Assembly: GCA_028289375.1 (NCBI GenBank)
Contig: JANQQK010000035.1
Coordinates: forward strand, 49,497-113,496
Length of the DNA stretch: 64,000 nt
Origin: Phycisphaerae bacterium
GTDB lineage: Bacteria > Planctomycetota > Phycisphaerae > UBA1845
Reading direction: 5' to 3'
Shown piece by piece: positions 17,315 to 27,294 of the stretch (position 1 is its first letter; each line of letters begins with the position of its first letter). The notes under the pieces were generated by a model, which saw nothing but the letters and a program-made list of their open reading frames with translations, had not been told where the DNA came from and searched no databases. A program made the position numbers and the translations under genes.

Positions 17315-19500
17315 TCACCTCGCTCCAGATCGCGCATTTCGACGGCGATGTCTGCCACTTCCTTCTGCCTCTTGGCCACCGCTTGGGTGGCTTCCTTGAG
17401 GTCTTCCTGGTTCGCATCGGGCTCGGTGCGTTCGGCTTCGATGACGCCGGTGCGGTTGTAGACGCGAACCTGCTGGGCCTTGAGAAGTTTCAACTCAGCC
17501 GACGTTGGCAGAAGCGGTTGCTCCTGCGGTGCACTGGCAGACTGCTGCGAGCCTTGCTGCTGCTCCATTTCCTGACGCTTCTTTTCGATGGCTTCAACGA
17601 GGTCTTCGAGCGTCTGGCGAATTGCGTCCTGCAGGCTTTGCGTGACAGCGTAGACCTTGAGCTCGCCGAGTCGTTTGCTGACGACGTTCATGTCCTCTTC
17701 GAGTTGTTCGAGGATGGTTGGGAAGACGACCGTCGTGCCTTCCTCTTCGAGAATGTGAAGGCACTTCGCAGCTTTACCGGCCAGGTCGGATTGCTTTGAC
17801 GCGAGTTCCGCGGACTGCAGTTTCTCGGCCCGGCCAAACTTGCCCTTCTCAGTCTTGGCGACTTCAAGGGTGCCGTCGTTGATCTCGATTTGCAGGGCGA
17901 GCATGATGCGGAATCGATCTTCGAGGTCGCGGAGGATTTCCTCCTGCTCCTCTTCGCGCAGCTGTTTCAGCGCTTCTTCAAGCTCGGCCAACGCGTCCTG
18001 CAGTTGCTGGAGCGCCTGATCCTGATCCTGCGTGGCGTCGCGCGGGTTGTTGTCGTCGAGGTCTTCGGTGGCTTTCTCCATGTGCTGCTGGGCCTGATCC
18101 ATTTGCTGCTGGCCCGGCGTCTGCTGCTGCTGGCCTTGCTGGCCACCTTGTTGACCACCCTGCTGGCCTCCTTGTTGGCCGCCCTGCTGACCACCTTGTT
18201 GTCCGCCCTGTTGTCCTCCCTGCTGACCGCCTTGTTGGCCTCCTTGCTGACCGCCCTGTTGGCCTCCTTGTTGACCACCTTGCTGTCCGCCGGATTGTGC
18301 CTGCTCGCTGAGCGCTTTGGTTTTCTCAGCCAGTTCACGTTGGGCGTCGGCGAGGATCTGCGGGTCTTCTTCCTTCTCGAGTTTCTTCTTGGCTTCTGCC
18401 AGTTTCTCGCGGGCGTCGCGAAGCTTGTCGAGCGCCTCCTTCTGCTCCTGCGGCGATGCGTTGCCCTCGCTCAGTTCGTCGGCAGCTTCGGACATTTGCT
18501 GATGGGCCTGATCGAGCGACTTAGCCGCTTCGTTGATCTGCTGATCCCCGCTCTGTCCGGATTGACCACCTTGCTGACCTGACTGCTGACCGCCTTGTTG
18601 ACCTGACTGTTGGCCTCCTTGCTGTCCGGACTGTTCACCACCCTGCTGGCCAGACTGCTGGCCCCCCTCTTGTCCACCTTGCTGGCCGCCCTGTTGACCT
18701 TGCTGCTGCCCCTCACCCGACTGTCCGCTGCCCTGCTGATCCTGGGGTTGCCCGCCGGGCGCCCCTTCGCCATCAGACGACTTGTCCGTCCCTGCACCTG
18801 CCGGCTCGTCGCTGAGCTTCTTGACGTCTTCGCTCAGCCGGCGCGTCGCCTCCGCCACCTCCGACTGTTCGCCGCTTTGTCCCTTTGCTCCTTGGCCCTG
18901 TGCACCCTGCCCTTGCTGATTCAATTGCTGCTGCTGCTGAATAACCGCATCGAGACGGCGGATGGCGTCGCCCAGTCGTTTGCTTTTGCTACCCTTGTCG
19001 CCGGCGTTGCCGGTCTTGTTGCGAAGCTGCTCCTGCTGTTGAAGCAATTCCTCGACGCGCTTTTTCATCTCCTCTAGGCGTTTGATCTCCTCCTCGCGCT
19101 CATCCTGATCCGACGATCGCCTGGTTAGCGACTTGAGCATCGAATTCAGATCCTCCATCAGCGACTGCTGCTGATCGGAGGCTTGATCGAGCTGGTTGCT
19201 CATCTTCAGCAGTGCAATAATGCGGGCAACGTCGTCATTGATGCCGAGTTCACCCGAGCGCTCGAGCGCGTTGTCGAGGCGGGCAGCGTTTTCCGGCTCC
19301 TCTTCCTGCAGTTTCTCGCGCAGGCGGAACATGCGATCTTCCAGGCGGGCGATGCGGTCGCGGATCATCTGCTGCTTGGCCACGAGCGGATTGACAGTGC
19401 CGTCCGCATCAGACGGTGGCGACTGTGCCTGCGTGGCGGTCACGCACGACATCGCCGCCATCAACGCCGTCAGCACCAGAATGTCTCGTGTCGCACGCAT
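17311..19500 (-). CDS. Exported coiled-coil protein with Gln/Gly-rich repeat tracts
   Basis: 729 residues from the ATG at 19500, which has a GGGGGTG ribosome site and opens a signal peptide; the frame runs to 19650 but the extra part overlaps the upstream gene. Long heptad-type helices (about 35-160, 320-395, 470-600, 640-680) are interrupted by two low-complexity tracts: QQGGQQSG-type repeats at about 263-314 and an almost pure GGQQ repeat at about 403-457. At the DNA level the second tract is a 12-base tandem repeat at 18130-18293 that could expand or contract. It lies between the DUF4175-like gene (26-base gap) and the TPR-like gene. The role is probably structural. Confidence 0.65.
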   Translation of the reverse strand: MRATRDILVLTALMAAMSCVTATQAQSPPSDADGTVNPLVAKQQMIRDRIARLEDRMFRLREKLQEEEPENAARLDNALERSGELGINDDVARIIALLKMSNQLDQASDQQQSLMEDLNSMLKSLTRRSSDQDEREEEIKRLEEMKKRVEELLQQQEQLRNKTGNAGDKGSKSKRLGDAIRRLDAVIQQQQQLNQQGQGAQGQGAKGQSGEQSEVAEATRRLSEDVKKLSDEPAGAGTDKSSDGEGAPGGQPQDQQGSGQSGEGQQQGQQGGQQGGQEGGQQSGQQGGEQSGQQGGQQSGQQGGQQSGQQGGQSGQSGDQQINEAAKSLDQAHQQMSEAADELSEGNASPQEQKEALDKLRDAREKLAEAKKKLEKEEDPQILADAQRELAEKTKALSEQAQSGGQQGGQQGGQQGGQQGGQQGGQQGGQQGGQQGGQQGGQQGGQQGGQQGGQQGQQQQTPGQQQMDQAQQHMEKATEDLDDNNPRDATQDQDQALQQLQDALAELEEALKQLREEEQEEILRDLEDRFRIMLALQIEINDGTLEVAKTEKGKFGRAEKLQSAELASKQSDLAGKAAKCLHILEEEGTTVVFPTILEQLEEDMNVVSKRLGELKVYAVTQSLQDAIRQTLEDLVEAIEKKRQEMEQQQGSQQSASAPQEQPLLPTSAELKLLKAQQVRVYNRTGVIEAERTEPDANQEDLKEATQAVAKRQKEVADIAVEMRDLERGE
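18130..18293 (-). repeat. 12-base minisatellite encoding Gly-Gly-Gln-Gln
   Basis: About thirteen imperfect copies of a 12-base unit in frame with the coding sequence, each encoding GGQQ. Synonymous variation (GGC/GGA/GGT and CAA/CAG) between copies shows that it is not a fresh duplication of one unit, or that the protein sequence is held by selection. A looser Gln/Gly/Ser tract of the same type lies at about 18559-18712. Confidence 0.8.
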
Positions 19501-19526
19501 GGTGACACCCCCGTCGAATCGATGTG

Positions 19527-21626
19527 TTAGCCCGGTCCCAGAATATCGGAAGCCTGTCGCTCCATCTCCTCGGATGTTTCGCGATTCAGCTCCTCCTGCA
19601 AACGCAGGATCTCGCGGAGCATGGTGACGGCTTCGTGGAACCCTTCCCATTTTAGCATGTTGTTGAGGACGCGGCGCATCTTGGCCAGCACCTCGGATTG
19701 GCGGCGATCGGCGATCTGGGCGGCGGTCTCCGGGTCGTCGGATCGCCCGACGCTGCGGAGCAGGTCGGCTGCGTCGACAAGATCACGCTTGCCAAGCTCG
19801 TTCAGCAGGTCGACCACACCCTCACCCAGACGCTCGCGAACAGTGGCCGAATCCAAACCATTGATCTCGAATTCGGCGATGATCTGCTCGAACTGCTGGC
19901 GGATCAGGTTGACCTGGCCGGTGATCTGTCGCTGCCGGCGTTCGAGCGGAACGACGCGGTTGGCGAGATCGGCTGCCACTTCATCGCTGTCAATCTGGCG
20001 TATCAAGGTCAGCAGATCACCACGAAGTTCCTCCTGCTGCTCGATGACGCGCTCAAACTCCTGGCGGAACTCGTGTTCGCGGCGGGCGAGTTCGGCCTGC
20101 AACTCCTCTGCCGTCACCACGCGGAAATTCAACTCAGTTGATTGTCCTTCGTTGGGACCGCTGACGTCATCGTGATCCGACGCGCGGACGAGGAGCGTCA
20201 GTTGATCGCCCGGAACGACCGACACAAGGGCCACGTCCCATGTGGTCTTCACGTCGTACTTGGCCATGCCGGGCGTGAAGTCGCGAAGCTCGCTGCTGCC
20301 GGATGTGCCATCAGGGCCGGTGATGCGGTAGACGAGTTGCACGTCGGCCAACCCAAACTCATCAGACACCGAGACATCGAGCGGCAGGCGCGCTTTCGCC
20401 GTGATCATGTCGCTGGCGCCGACGGCCTTGAGCCGGACGCGCGGGGCGTTGTCCTTGGCGATGCGGATCGAGAAGCGAACAGGTCGCTTGTTCCGCAGGC
20501 CCATTTCGTCGGCGATGTCGAACTGGTACGTCCGTGTGCTCTCCGGGGAGAACGACGCGGTCCATGTTGTTCCGACACCCTTACAATCAGCCACCGATTC
20601 CTGGCCGGCCTGCAACGATATGGTCGCGGCGGGCTTGTTGAGCGTCGCATCGACCTTGACCACGCTGCCCAACAGCGTTTCAGCCGCACGTTGACCAGCG
20701 GGCAGGGTGAACATCTCGACGCCCGTGTAGGACGGCGGCGTCACGGTGATCGTCAACTGCTCGACCTTGGGTCGCTCCGCCAATTGGGCGTCGAACCAGT
20801 CGGTATCGTGATCACCGCCGCTCAGTCGAAAACGGAACGGCTCCTGAACGCGGACGAATGTGTACCGGAAACCACGATCGCCAACCGAGACCATCGTCTC
20901 GCGGCCAGTCTTGCCCGATTCGTATTCAAAGACCAGCTCGACATCGCGCGGGACGACGCCTTCGGCGATCACGCGCAGTTCCAGGTCATCGCCACGTGCG
21001 CCAGCCAGCACGCCGTCATCCAATTGCGGCACGAGGGTGGTTTGTCTTGGCCATGCTGCCTCGCGAAGCAGCACGTTGCGCTCGAACCACAGGCCCATGA
21101 CCTCGGGCTTGGCAGCGACAGCGGTAACGCTGATCCCGAGCACCGCCAGAATCCCGACAAAAGCCGTTCGCGCCTTGCCATGGTTCAACACGGTCCGAAA
21201 CAGATCGGTGCGAATATCACCGATCGCTCGCTGCACCACGGCCGCAGCCAGTTCCGGCGAATTGCTCTCCGGTCGACCGGTTCCAACAGTCGCAAATTCC
21301 ACCGACGTCACCAGCGACGACTTCATGTCCGGGTGCTTGTGCTCAATCAGCTTTGCAAGCTCAAGCGGGCCATACTTGAATCGCCAAGGCAGCCACAGTC
21401 GTTTGTGGAAAACGAGCACCACGGCGATCACGAGGATGCCGAGCAGAACCGCACGCATGTCGCGCGGCAGGCGGAACGTGTAATCCAGCAGCAGTTGCAC
21501 CGCGATCGCCAACGCAACGAATCCGAGCACCGTCGCAATGCCATTGGCCACGACGTACGCGCGCAACCGCGTACCGATCGCCGATAGCGGACGCAACACC
21601 TTCTGCTCGAACTCGCGGTTGCTCAT
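19527..21626 (-). CDS. DUF4175-like membrane protein of the MoxR/BatA operon
   Basis: 699 residues. The ATG at 21626 overlaps the upstream stop (TGATG) and is preferred to the in-frame codon at 21710. Two helices near the N-terminus (about 32-50 and 57-73) and a third near 150-168 anchor a long extracytoplasmic region made of Ig-like beta domains (about 190-480) and a C-terminal helical, coiled-coil part (about 490-690). The layout matches the large DUF4175-type proteins that accompany MoxR-DUF58-BatA genes. The biochemical function is unknown; the setting suggests assembly or surveillance of envelope complexes. Confidence 0.6.
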   Translation of the reverse strand: MSNREFEQKVLRPLSAIGTRLRAYVVANGIATVLGFVALAIAVQLLLDYTFRLPRDMRAVLLGILVIAVVLVFHKRLWLPWRFKYGPLELAKLIEHKHPDMKSSLVTSVEFATVGTGRPESNSPELAAAVVQRAIGDIRTDLFRTVLNHGKARTAFVGILAVLGISVTAVAAKPEVMGLWFERNVLLREAAWPRQTTLVPQLDDGVLAGARGDDLELRVIAEGVVPRDVELVFEYESGKTGRETMVSVGDRGFRYTFVRVQEPFRFRLSGGDHDTDWFDAQLAERPKVEQLTITVTPPSYTGVEMFTLPAGQRAAETLLGSVVKVDATLNKPAATISLQAGQESVADCKGVGTTWTASFSPESTRTYQFDIADEMGLRNKRPVRFSIRIAKDNAPRVRLKAVGASDMITAKARLPLDVSVSDEFGLADVQLVYRITGPDGTSGSSELRDFTPGMAKYDVKTTWDVALVSVVPGDQLTLLVRASDHDDVSGPNEGQSTELNFRVVTAEELQAELARREHEFRQEFERVIEQQEELRGDLLTLIRQIDSDEVAADLANRVVPLERRQRQITGQVNLIRQQFEQIIAEFEINGLDSATVRERLGEGVVDLLNELGKRDLVDAADLLRSVGRSDDPETAAQIADRRQSEVLAKMRRVLNNMLKWEGFHEAVTMLREILRLQEELNRETSEEMERQASDILGPG

Positions 21627-24103
21627 CACAACAGCCTCACCCATTTGCGGATCGCCCATTCGGTCGAGAGCAACCCGACCACCAGCACCAGCGTCCACCA
21701 GCGATCCCACAGCGGAATCGGACGCGACTTGATCGTCGTTGATTCGTGGCGATCGGGAATGGCCGACACCACCTGATCGATTTCATCGATGTCGTAGAAG
21801 CGTCCTTCCGGTGATCGCAGTGCGATCTCTTCGAGCGCGTCGCGGTCCATCCGCGGATTGACGATCTCGATGTTGGGGCGAACGACCTGCACATCGTGCG
21901 TGGCTGTGATCGGCTCACCGCCACCACTGCCCGGCAACGTCAGCAAGATGCGATAGCTTCCTGTCTGGACCGGCGTGAATCGCCCCTCATACCAGCCGGG
22001 GCGGTCGAGTTGACGCTTGAGTTTGAACGTCTTGGTGCGATTGCCGACTGTCTGCGTCACGTCGACCCGATCGGCCTGCAATGGTTCAAAGCGTGCGTCG
22101 AAAAGTCTAGCAGTGACATTGACCGTGGACCCCAGTTGGAACGACTCGCCTTCGGTGTAGATCGTCGCGCGTTTCTTGCCGCCCAGCAGCTTGCCCTCGA
22201 CGAGGTAGCGCATCGTCTGCACCCAGAACTGGTTGTACAGATCGGTTGCATATCGTCGCCATCGCCACGTGCCATCAAACGACACGAACGCAGACCGCCC
22301 CGAGCCGACGAACTGCGTCGCTGCCAGGACGTGACCGCCGTACGAATTGCGCATCTGCGGATTACTGTGGCGAATCAGAACGGTGGCGACGGGTTTTTCG
22401 CGCATGACCGGGTAATGCCAGTACATGCCTTCGATGTCCGACCAGCGCTGCTTCGCTTCCGTCACATCCATGCCAAGGCGCATGATCGAGTGCGCGAACG
22501 CGTCATCGGGAATATCGAGTTCCCACTTGCGCGTCTGATAGTAGCCAATGCGATTGAGAATCAGGTCTGCCTCGGCGTCGGGCGTGACGGGCAACAGGTC
22601 GACCAGCCGGCGGAGCGCAGGGTCGCGCATGAACTGCGGCGTCCACGCACGCGACGCCAGGTACATCAATCCGCCACCGTAGTCCGACACGAGCGTGTCG
22701 ACCGCACGCGCCCATCCGGGACCGAATTCCGACGGATCGGGATCGATCAGGATGATGGCGTCGTATTCGTACAGTTCCTCGGGCGTGCTCGGCAGGTGAT
22801 CGATGATCGTGTTGCCGTCGCGCACAGCATTCGTGTCTGCAGATTGCAACCAACAGGAGACATCGAACGTCTCATCGCGAATCAATAGTCGCGACAGGAA
22901 TCGGTAGTCCCAGTTCGGATAACCAGCCACCAGCAGCACACGCATCTTGTCGTCGATGACGTTGACGAGCACCTGCTTGACGTTGTCGTCGGGGACGCTT
23001 TCCGCTGCCTGCTCCGGGACCTCGACGCGGTAGACAGCTTGGCCCAACTTCTCACGCGTGATTTCAAACACGACCGGATCAACCGCGCCGTCGCGCTTGA
23101 CGGGTACGACGCGGGTCTTGATCGGAATCGATGAGTCGGACTCCTCGCCGCCGCGCTCGAACAGCCTGACCGTGATCGTCCCGGTATCCAAACCCTGCGT
23201 CCGAATGTTGGCGGTGACGGTGAAGGGATCCTGCGTGAAGACGTTCTCCGGTGCGATCACCTCAGCCACGCGAATGTTCTGAACGGGCGAATCATCGCCG
23301 ACGCCGACAACGTGCATCGGCACGCCCTGCTCCTCGACGTAGCGCGCAACCACCTCGACCGGATCGCCCTGATTCAAACCACCATCGGTCAACAGCACCA
23401 CGCCGGCCAACGGCGCACCGTTGAGCGATTCGATGGAACGTCGCAACGCGCGGGCGACATTGGTCCCCGGGCCCTGCGCGGTGAGGGTCGGCTCGAATCG
23501 GTCCACTGCAACCGGAGCATTGTCGTCTTCTTCAACCACGCTGCCCGGTTCGTCACCCGGGCCTGCCAGCGTGGCAATCAACTTCGGCGTGTCGCTGAAC
23601 GTGAAGACTTTGACACGGTTGTTCTCAGCCAATCCGTTGAGCAGCGCGTTGTCGTCGCGTTTCAAGACAGACGTGAGCACATCCGCCCGACGCACCGGCA
23701 ACGTCTCGCCACCGGCAAGCACCGATTTCACGCGGGCTGCGTCTTCCGTATTCGGATAGCGATCACGCAGATCCATGCTTGATGAATCGTCGATGAGCAC
23801 GATGCAGTAGGAGTCAATCCAGCGGTGGATGTAGGTGGCCAGCACCGGTTCGATCAACACCGCCGCCAGCGCCAGCACGACGACGCCACGCAGCGACGCC
23901 AGGAACATCCGCATTCCGAGCGATGCCCCACGACGCCCTTCGCTGCGGTACATCGAGAAGATCGACCAGACCAATGCGAGCAACAGCACCAACCCGCCAA
24001 CCGCCAACCACCCCGACGGCAGCGATGCAAACTCGAAACGCTGCTCGGTGATCGTCCGTTGCACCTGAGCGATTGGTTGTGTTGCGTCAAATCCCATCGT
24101 CAT
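21626..24103 (-). CDS. VWA/glutamine-amidotransferase-like membrane protein
   Basis: 825 residues. N-terminal helices at about 31-50 and 66-86 precede a von Willebrand A-like domain with the metal-site motif DDSSSM (about 101-106). A Rossmann-type segment follows (MRVLLVAGYPNWDYRF near 395), as in class I glutamine-amidotransferase-like proteins lacking the catalytic Cys. A beta-sandwich and a single C-terminal helix end the protein. It begins nine bases after the BatA stop and overlaps the DUF4175-like gene. Such proteins pair with BatA/BatB in aerotolerance-type operons. A structural or signalling role at the membrane is inferred. Confidence 0.7.
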   Translation of the reverse strand: MTMGFDATQPIAQVQRTITEQRFEFASLPSGWLAVGGLVLLLALVWSIFSMYRSEGRRGASLGMRMFLASLRGVVVLALAAVLIEPVLATYIHRWIDSYCIVLIDDSSSMDLRDRYPNTEDAARVKSVLAGGETLPVRRADVLTSVLKRDDNALLNGLAENNRVKVFTFSDTPKLIATLAGPGDEPGSVVEEDDNAPVAVDRFEPTLTAQGPGTNVARALRRSIESLNGAPLAGVVLLTDGGLNQGDPVEVVARYVEEQGVPMHVVGVGDDSPVQNIRVAEVIAPENVFTQDPFTVTANIRTQGLDTGTITVRLFERGGEESDSSIPIKTRVVPVKRDGAVDPVVFEITREKLGQAVYRVEVPEQAAESVPDDNVKQVLVNVIDDKMRVLLVAGYPNWDYRFLSRLLIRDETFDVSCWLQSADTNAVRDGNTIIDHLPSTPEELYEYDAIILIDPDPSEFGPGWARAVDTLVSDYGGGLMYLASRAWTPQFMRDPALRRLVDLLPVTPDAEADLILNRIGYYQTRKWELDIPDDAFAHSIMRLGMDVTEAKQRWSDIEGMYWHYPVMREKPVATVLIRHSNPQMRNSYGGHVLAATQFVGSGRSAFVSFDGTWRWRRYATDLYNQFWVQTMRYLVEGKLLGGKKRATIYTEGESFQLGSTVNVTARLFDARFEPLQADRVDVTQTVGNRTKTFKLKRQLDRPGWYEGRFTPVQTGSYRILLTLPGSGGGEPITATHDVQVVRPNIEIVNPRMDRDALEEIALRSPEGRFYDIDEIDQVVSAIPDRHESTTIKSRPIPLWDRWWTLVLVVGLLSTEWAIRKWVRLL

Positions 24104-24112
24104 TCACACCGG

Positions 24113-26374
24113 CTACGACCGCCGGCCAAACCACCACGCCAAGAACTGCTCACCCATCAGCACGACCATCGCCGCCACCAGCACACTTCGCCATAATTCA
24201 CTCCGCGCGGCTTCGTCCACTTCGCCGATCGCTTCCACGCCATCGAGATAAGTGAACGGCAACTCGGTGATCCGCTCCTCCAGTTCCGCCTGCGTGGCTT
24301 TGACCAGATCGCTTTCCTGTGGATCAAGATTGACCGCGACGGCGCGGATCGTTTGTTCGCCCGTCATGCCGGTCAGCACGAAGCGGTACACACCACTGCG
24401 CGACGTCTCGTCCCAGATCAGTTCAAACCCTTGTCCATCCTCTGCCGCCTGCGCCGTCACCGGCACTTCCTGCTCAGCCGGGTACTGCGGCGTGCGCACC
24501 AGCACATCACGCTCAAATCTCGCTGGATCAAGCCCGAACCGCACCGGGTCGCCAACAAGCAAGTCGCTGTCCGCCCCTTCACCGCGCGCGAGATACTGCG
24601 TCATTTCCAGCATCGTCACCACGTAGCTCGCGTCCCTGGCCCAATCATTCCACTCCTGATCCACGGTCGACGTCACCACGATGACGCGGCCTTCACCAAA
24701 ACGCCGCTCAACGATCGCGGGCATCGCATCGCCATCGTCGTAGCGCGCAATGATCTTCGCCTTCGGTGCGAACGACCCGTCGGCTGCGTCCTCATCATCC
24801 GGCATCACGCTCGTGAAATACTGATCAAAGCGAATGCGGCCCACGAATGGGTTGTTTCGCCCGCCAAACACACGCACGATCGGATGCAGTCGATCGACAG
24901 CCGAGAAACGCGTCCCCGTTGACGGCGCCGTCCGACGCTCGCCCAACGGCAATGGCAACAGGCCCTTCCCATCGCGATAAAGCGTGTCGTTGTAGAAATC
25001 CGGATCCACCTGGTCGCCAAGGAAGATCGCCAATCCGCCACCAGCACCGACGAACGCACTCAACACTTCCGCCGTCGGCTCGCTGACACGGTATACGTTC
25101 GTCAGATAGATCACGTCGAAGTTCGACAGGTCGGCGGTATCCAACTGCGTCTCGTCGATGACCTCGACCTCGTTGCCGCTGAACACCTCGCCCGCCGGCC
25201 GAATCGCCGTCCGCAACAACGCCACCTCGTCACGATAAGAATCCGACGATGGCTCGCCGTTGACGATCAGAATGCGAACCGCCTCGACCGCTTCCACGAC
25301 CAGCGTTCGCGCATCGTCCGCCGGCAACGCGTCGGCCGCCGTGGACACCGTCACCGAGTCGTAACCGGCCTGCGTGAACACCACCGGAATAGCCGACTTG
25401 GTCTCACCAGCAGGCTCAATCGCTTCGACCGCCACCGTTGGCTGACCCGCAGCGCCGATCGTCACATCGAGATCCAGCTTGTCGGTTGCCTGCTCCGCGT
25501 GATTGACCAGCGTCACCTCAACGTCACCCGAAACGCCCGCCACGAACCGCGACTGCAACGACCGCAAACCGTTGACAGCCACATTGCTCGCCCGCGACTC
25601 GCCGACATCGACCAACACGACGCTCAGATCGCGATCCTCACCGCCCCATTCCGCAAGCTCAGCCATCGGACTCGCCGTCGCAGTCTCGCCTTCACCCGGC
25701 GCGTCGATCCAATCCTTCCGCTGAAAATCACTGACGACGTAGACCGACGCGTTGATGGCGTCTGCCTGCTCGTCAAGCAGTTTACGAACCGCACCAACCA
25801 CATCGCGACTGGCCATCGCCGACTCGGACACGGTCAAACCTTCGATCCGCTCGAACAAATCGGCGGTCTGCTCATCGTTGAGAAACACGCTGCGGGCGAC
25901 GGGCGTCTGCATGGCCGACGTCCGCAGCAGCGTGACCGTGTCGTTCGGCGACTGCTCCCGCAGCACTTTGACCAGCCGCGTGACCGCCTCCTTGCCGCGT
26001 TCAAACACGTCGCCCTCGCCGACCTCGTATCCCATGCTGAACGAATCATCGAGCACGAAGATGCGCTCGGTGCGCTCCGATCCACCGAGCATCGCCGCCA
26101 ACCCCTGTGGCTGCAGAAACGGTCGGGCCACCAACAATGCGAGAAGCAAGACGGCCAAACATCGAAGCAACATCAGAATCAGATCTTCAAGCTGCACACG
26201 CCGGCGATTTTGCTGCTCGGCCTGCAACAGGAACTCCATCGCCGCCCAGCGAATCCGCTTGAACCGCCGACGCGCCAGAATGTGAATGATGATCGGCACG
26301 CTCATCGCCGCCGCACCGCCCCAGAAGAGCGTCGGCCAAACCAAAGCTGCCAACATGTTCACACCAAAATCCAT
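24113..26374 (-). CDS. BatA-type protein with aerotolerance N-terminal region and VWA domain
   Basis: 753 residues from the ATG at 26374, which overlaps the DUF58 stop (TGATG); a GTG one codon earlier is also possible. The N-terminal BatA region (PIIIHILARRRFKRIRWAAMEFLL, shown here only as the RRRFKRIRW core) sits after a first helix; a second helix is near 65-80. A VWA-like domain has DDSFSM in its metal site (about 109-114). Then come a CARDB-like beta segment and a Rossmann-like segment (ILIVNGEP), and a last helix at about 728-748. Members act with MoxR AAA+ ATPases and DUF58 proteins in stress tolerance or complex assembly. Confidence 0.78.
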   Translation of the reverse strand: MDFGVNMLAALVWPTLFWGGAAAMSVPIIIHILARRRFKRIRWAAMEFLLQAEQQNRRRVQLEDLILMLLRCLAVLLLALLVARPFLQPQGLAAMLGGSERTERIFVLDDSFSMGYEVGEGDVFERGKEAVTRLVKVLREQSPNDTVTLLRTSAMQTPVARSVFLNDEQTADLFERIEGLTVSESAMASRDVVGAVRKLLDEQADAINASVYVVSDFQRKDWIDAPGEGETATASPMAELAEWGGEDRDLSVVLVDVGESRASNVAVNGLRSLQSRFVAGVSGDVEVTLVNHAEQATDKLDLDVTIGAAGQPTVAVEAIEPAGETKSAIPVVFTQAGYDSVTVSTAADALPADDARTLVVEAVEAVRILIVNGEPSSDSYRDEVALLRTAIRPAGEVFSGNEVEVIDETQLDTADLSNFDVIYLTNVYRVSEPTAEVLSAFVGAGGGLAIFLGDQVDPDFYNDTLYRDGKGLLPLPLGERRTAPSTGTRFSAVDRLHPIVRVFGGRNNPFVGRIRFDQYFTSVMPDDEDAADGSFAPKAKIIARYDDGDAMPAIVERRFGEGRVIVVTSTVDQEWNDWARDASYVVTMLEMTQYLARGEGADSDLLVGDPVRFGLDPARFERDVLVRTPQYPAEQEVPVTAQAAEDGQGFELIWDETSRSGVYRFVLTGMTGEQTIRAVAVNLDPQESDLVKATQAELEERITELPFTYLDGVEAIGEVDEAARSELWRSVLVAAMVVLMGEQFLAWWFGRRS

Positions 26375-27294
26375 CACGCCCTCGATCGCAAGCGGTGCAT
26401 CCGATTGGCCAGGAAACTCGTCAACGCCACATCAAGGGGATCGTCCGTACTCAGCAACACGTAATCGATGCTGTGATCCAGACAGCTCGCCCGCACACGG
26501 CTGACAAACGACTTCATTGCTTCGAGATAGCTTTCGCGCAGCGTCTGCGGATCGGTTTGCACCTGCTGGTCCGACGCTTCCATGCCTTCAAACAGCGTCT
26601 GATCGGTGAACGGAAACTCCAGCTCGTCATGATCCAGAATGTGCATCACCATGATCTCATGCTGGCTGAACTGAAATCGCTGCAGCCCGTTCACGATGTC
26701 ATCAAAATCCGTCAGCAGATCCGAAATCAGAATCACCAGCCCGCGTCGCGGCATCTGCTCCGCCAGGTGATGAAACAGAACCTTCACATCCGTTTCGCGG
26801 TCCGGTGTCGCATCCTCCAATGACTGAACCAGACCCGTCAGCGATGCCCGACTTGTCGAGTTCGGCAACTGCCGGCGAATGTCGTGATCGAACAACGTCA
26901 GACCGACACCGTCCTGCTGACCCACGAGCATGTGCGCCAGCGACGCCGCCAGCGTGGCTGCATAATCCCACTTGGTCATCCGATCCGTACCGCCATGCTC
27001 GGGATAGGCCATCGAATGCGAGCAATCGACCAGCAGGTGCGCCCGCAGATTGGTTTCAACTTCGTATTCCTTGAGCAGCAGACGATCCGTCTTCGCATAC
27101 GCACGCCAATCGAGGTGCCGCACATCGTCACCGGGCACATACTGTCGGTAATCCGCGAATTCGACACTGAAGCCCTTGTACGGGCTTTCATGCATGCCGC
27201 TCACGAACCCCTCGACAACCCGCCGGGCGCGAAGCTCAAGACGCGAAATCTTCGATAGAACCTCAGGCCGAAAGTAGCTTGCTGAATCGCTCAT
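26374..27294 (-). CDS. DUF58 protein (VWA-like fold)
   Basis: 306 residues with the DUF58 core: [15 protein letters not shown] near 18-32, then [17 protein letters not shown] near 53-69 and [23 protein letters not shown] with a metal-site-like DCSHSM. DUF58 proteins are regular partners of MoxR ATPases. The start overlaps the moxR gene by 32 bases. The N-terminus it gives ([18 protein letters not shown]) matches the family, so the overlap is accepted. No membrane helix is seen, unlike many DUF58 proteins, so it is probably cytoplasmic and linked to BatA through MoxR. Confidence 0.88.
   Translation of the reverse strand: MSDSASYFRPEVLSKISRLELRARRVVEGFVSGMHESPYKGFSVEFADYRQYVPGDDVRHLDWRAYAKTDRLLLKEYEVETNLRAHLLVDCSHSMAYPEHGGTDRMTKWDYAATLAASLAHMLVGQQDGVGLTLFDHDIRRQLPNSTSRASLTGLVQSLEDATPDRETDVKVLFHHLAEQMPRRGLVILISDLLTDFDDIVNGLQRFQFSQHEIMVMHILDHDELEFPFTDQTLFEGMEASDQQVQTDPQTLRESYLEAMKSFVSRVRASCLDHSIDYVLLSTDDPLDVALTSFLANRMHRLRSRA

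Noticed and set aside
18130..18712. A CRISPR-like or satellite array
   Set aside because: The repeats have no spacers, are 12 bases long and in frame, and encode GGQQ or QSGQQGG.
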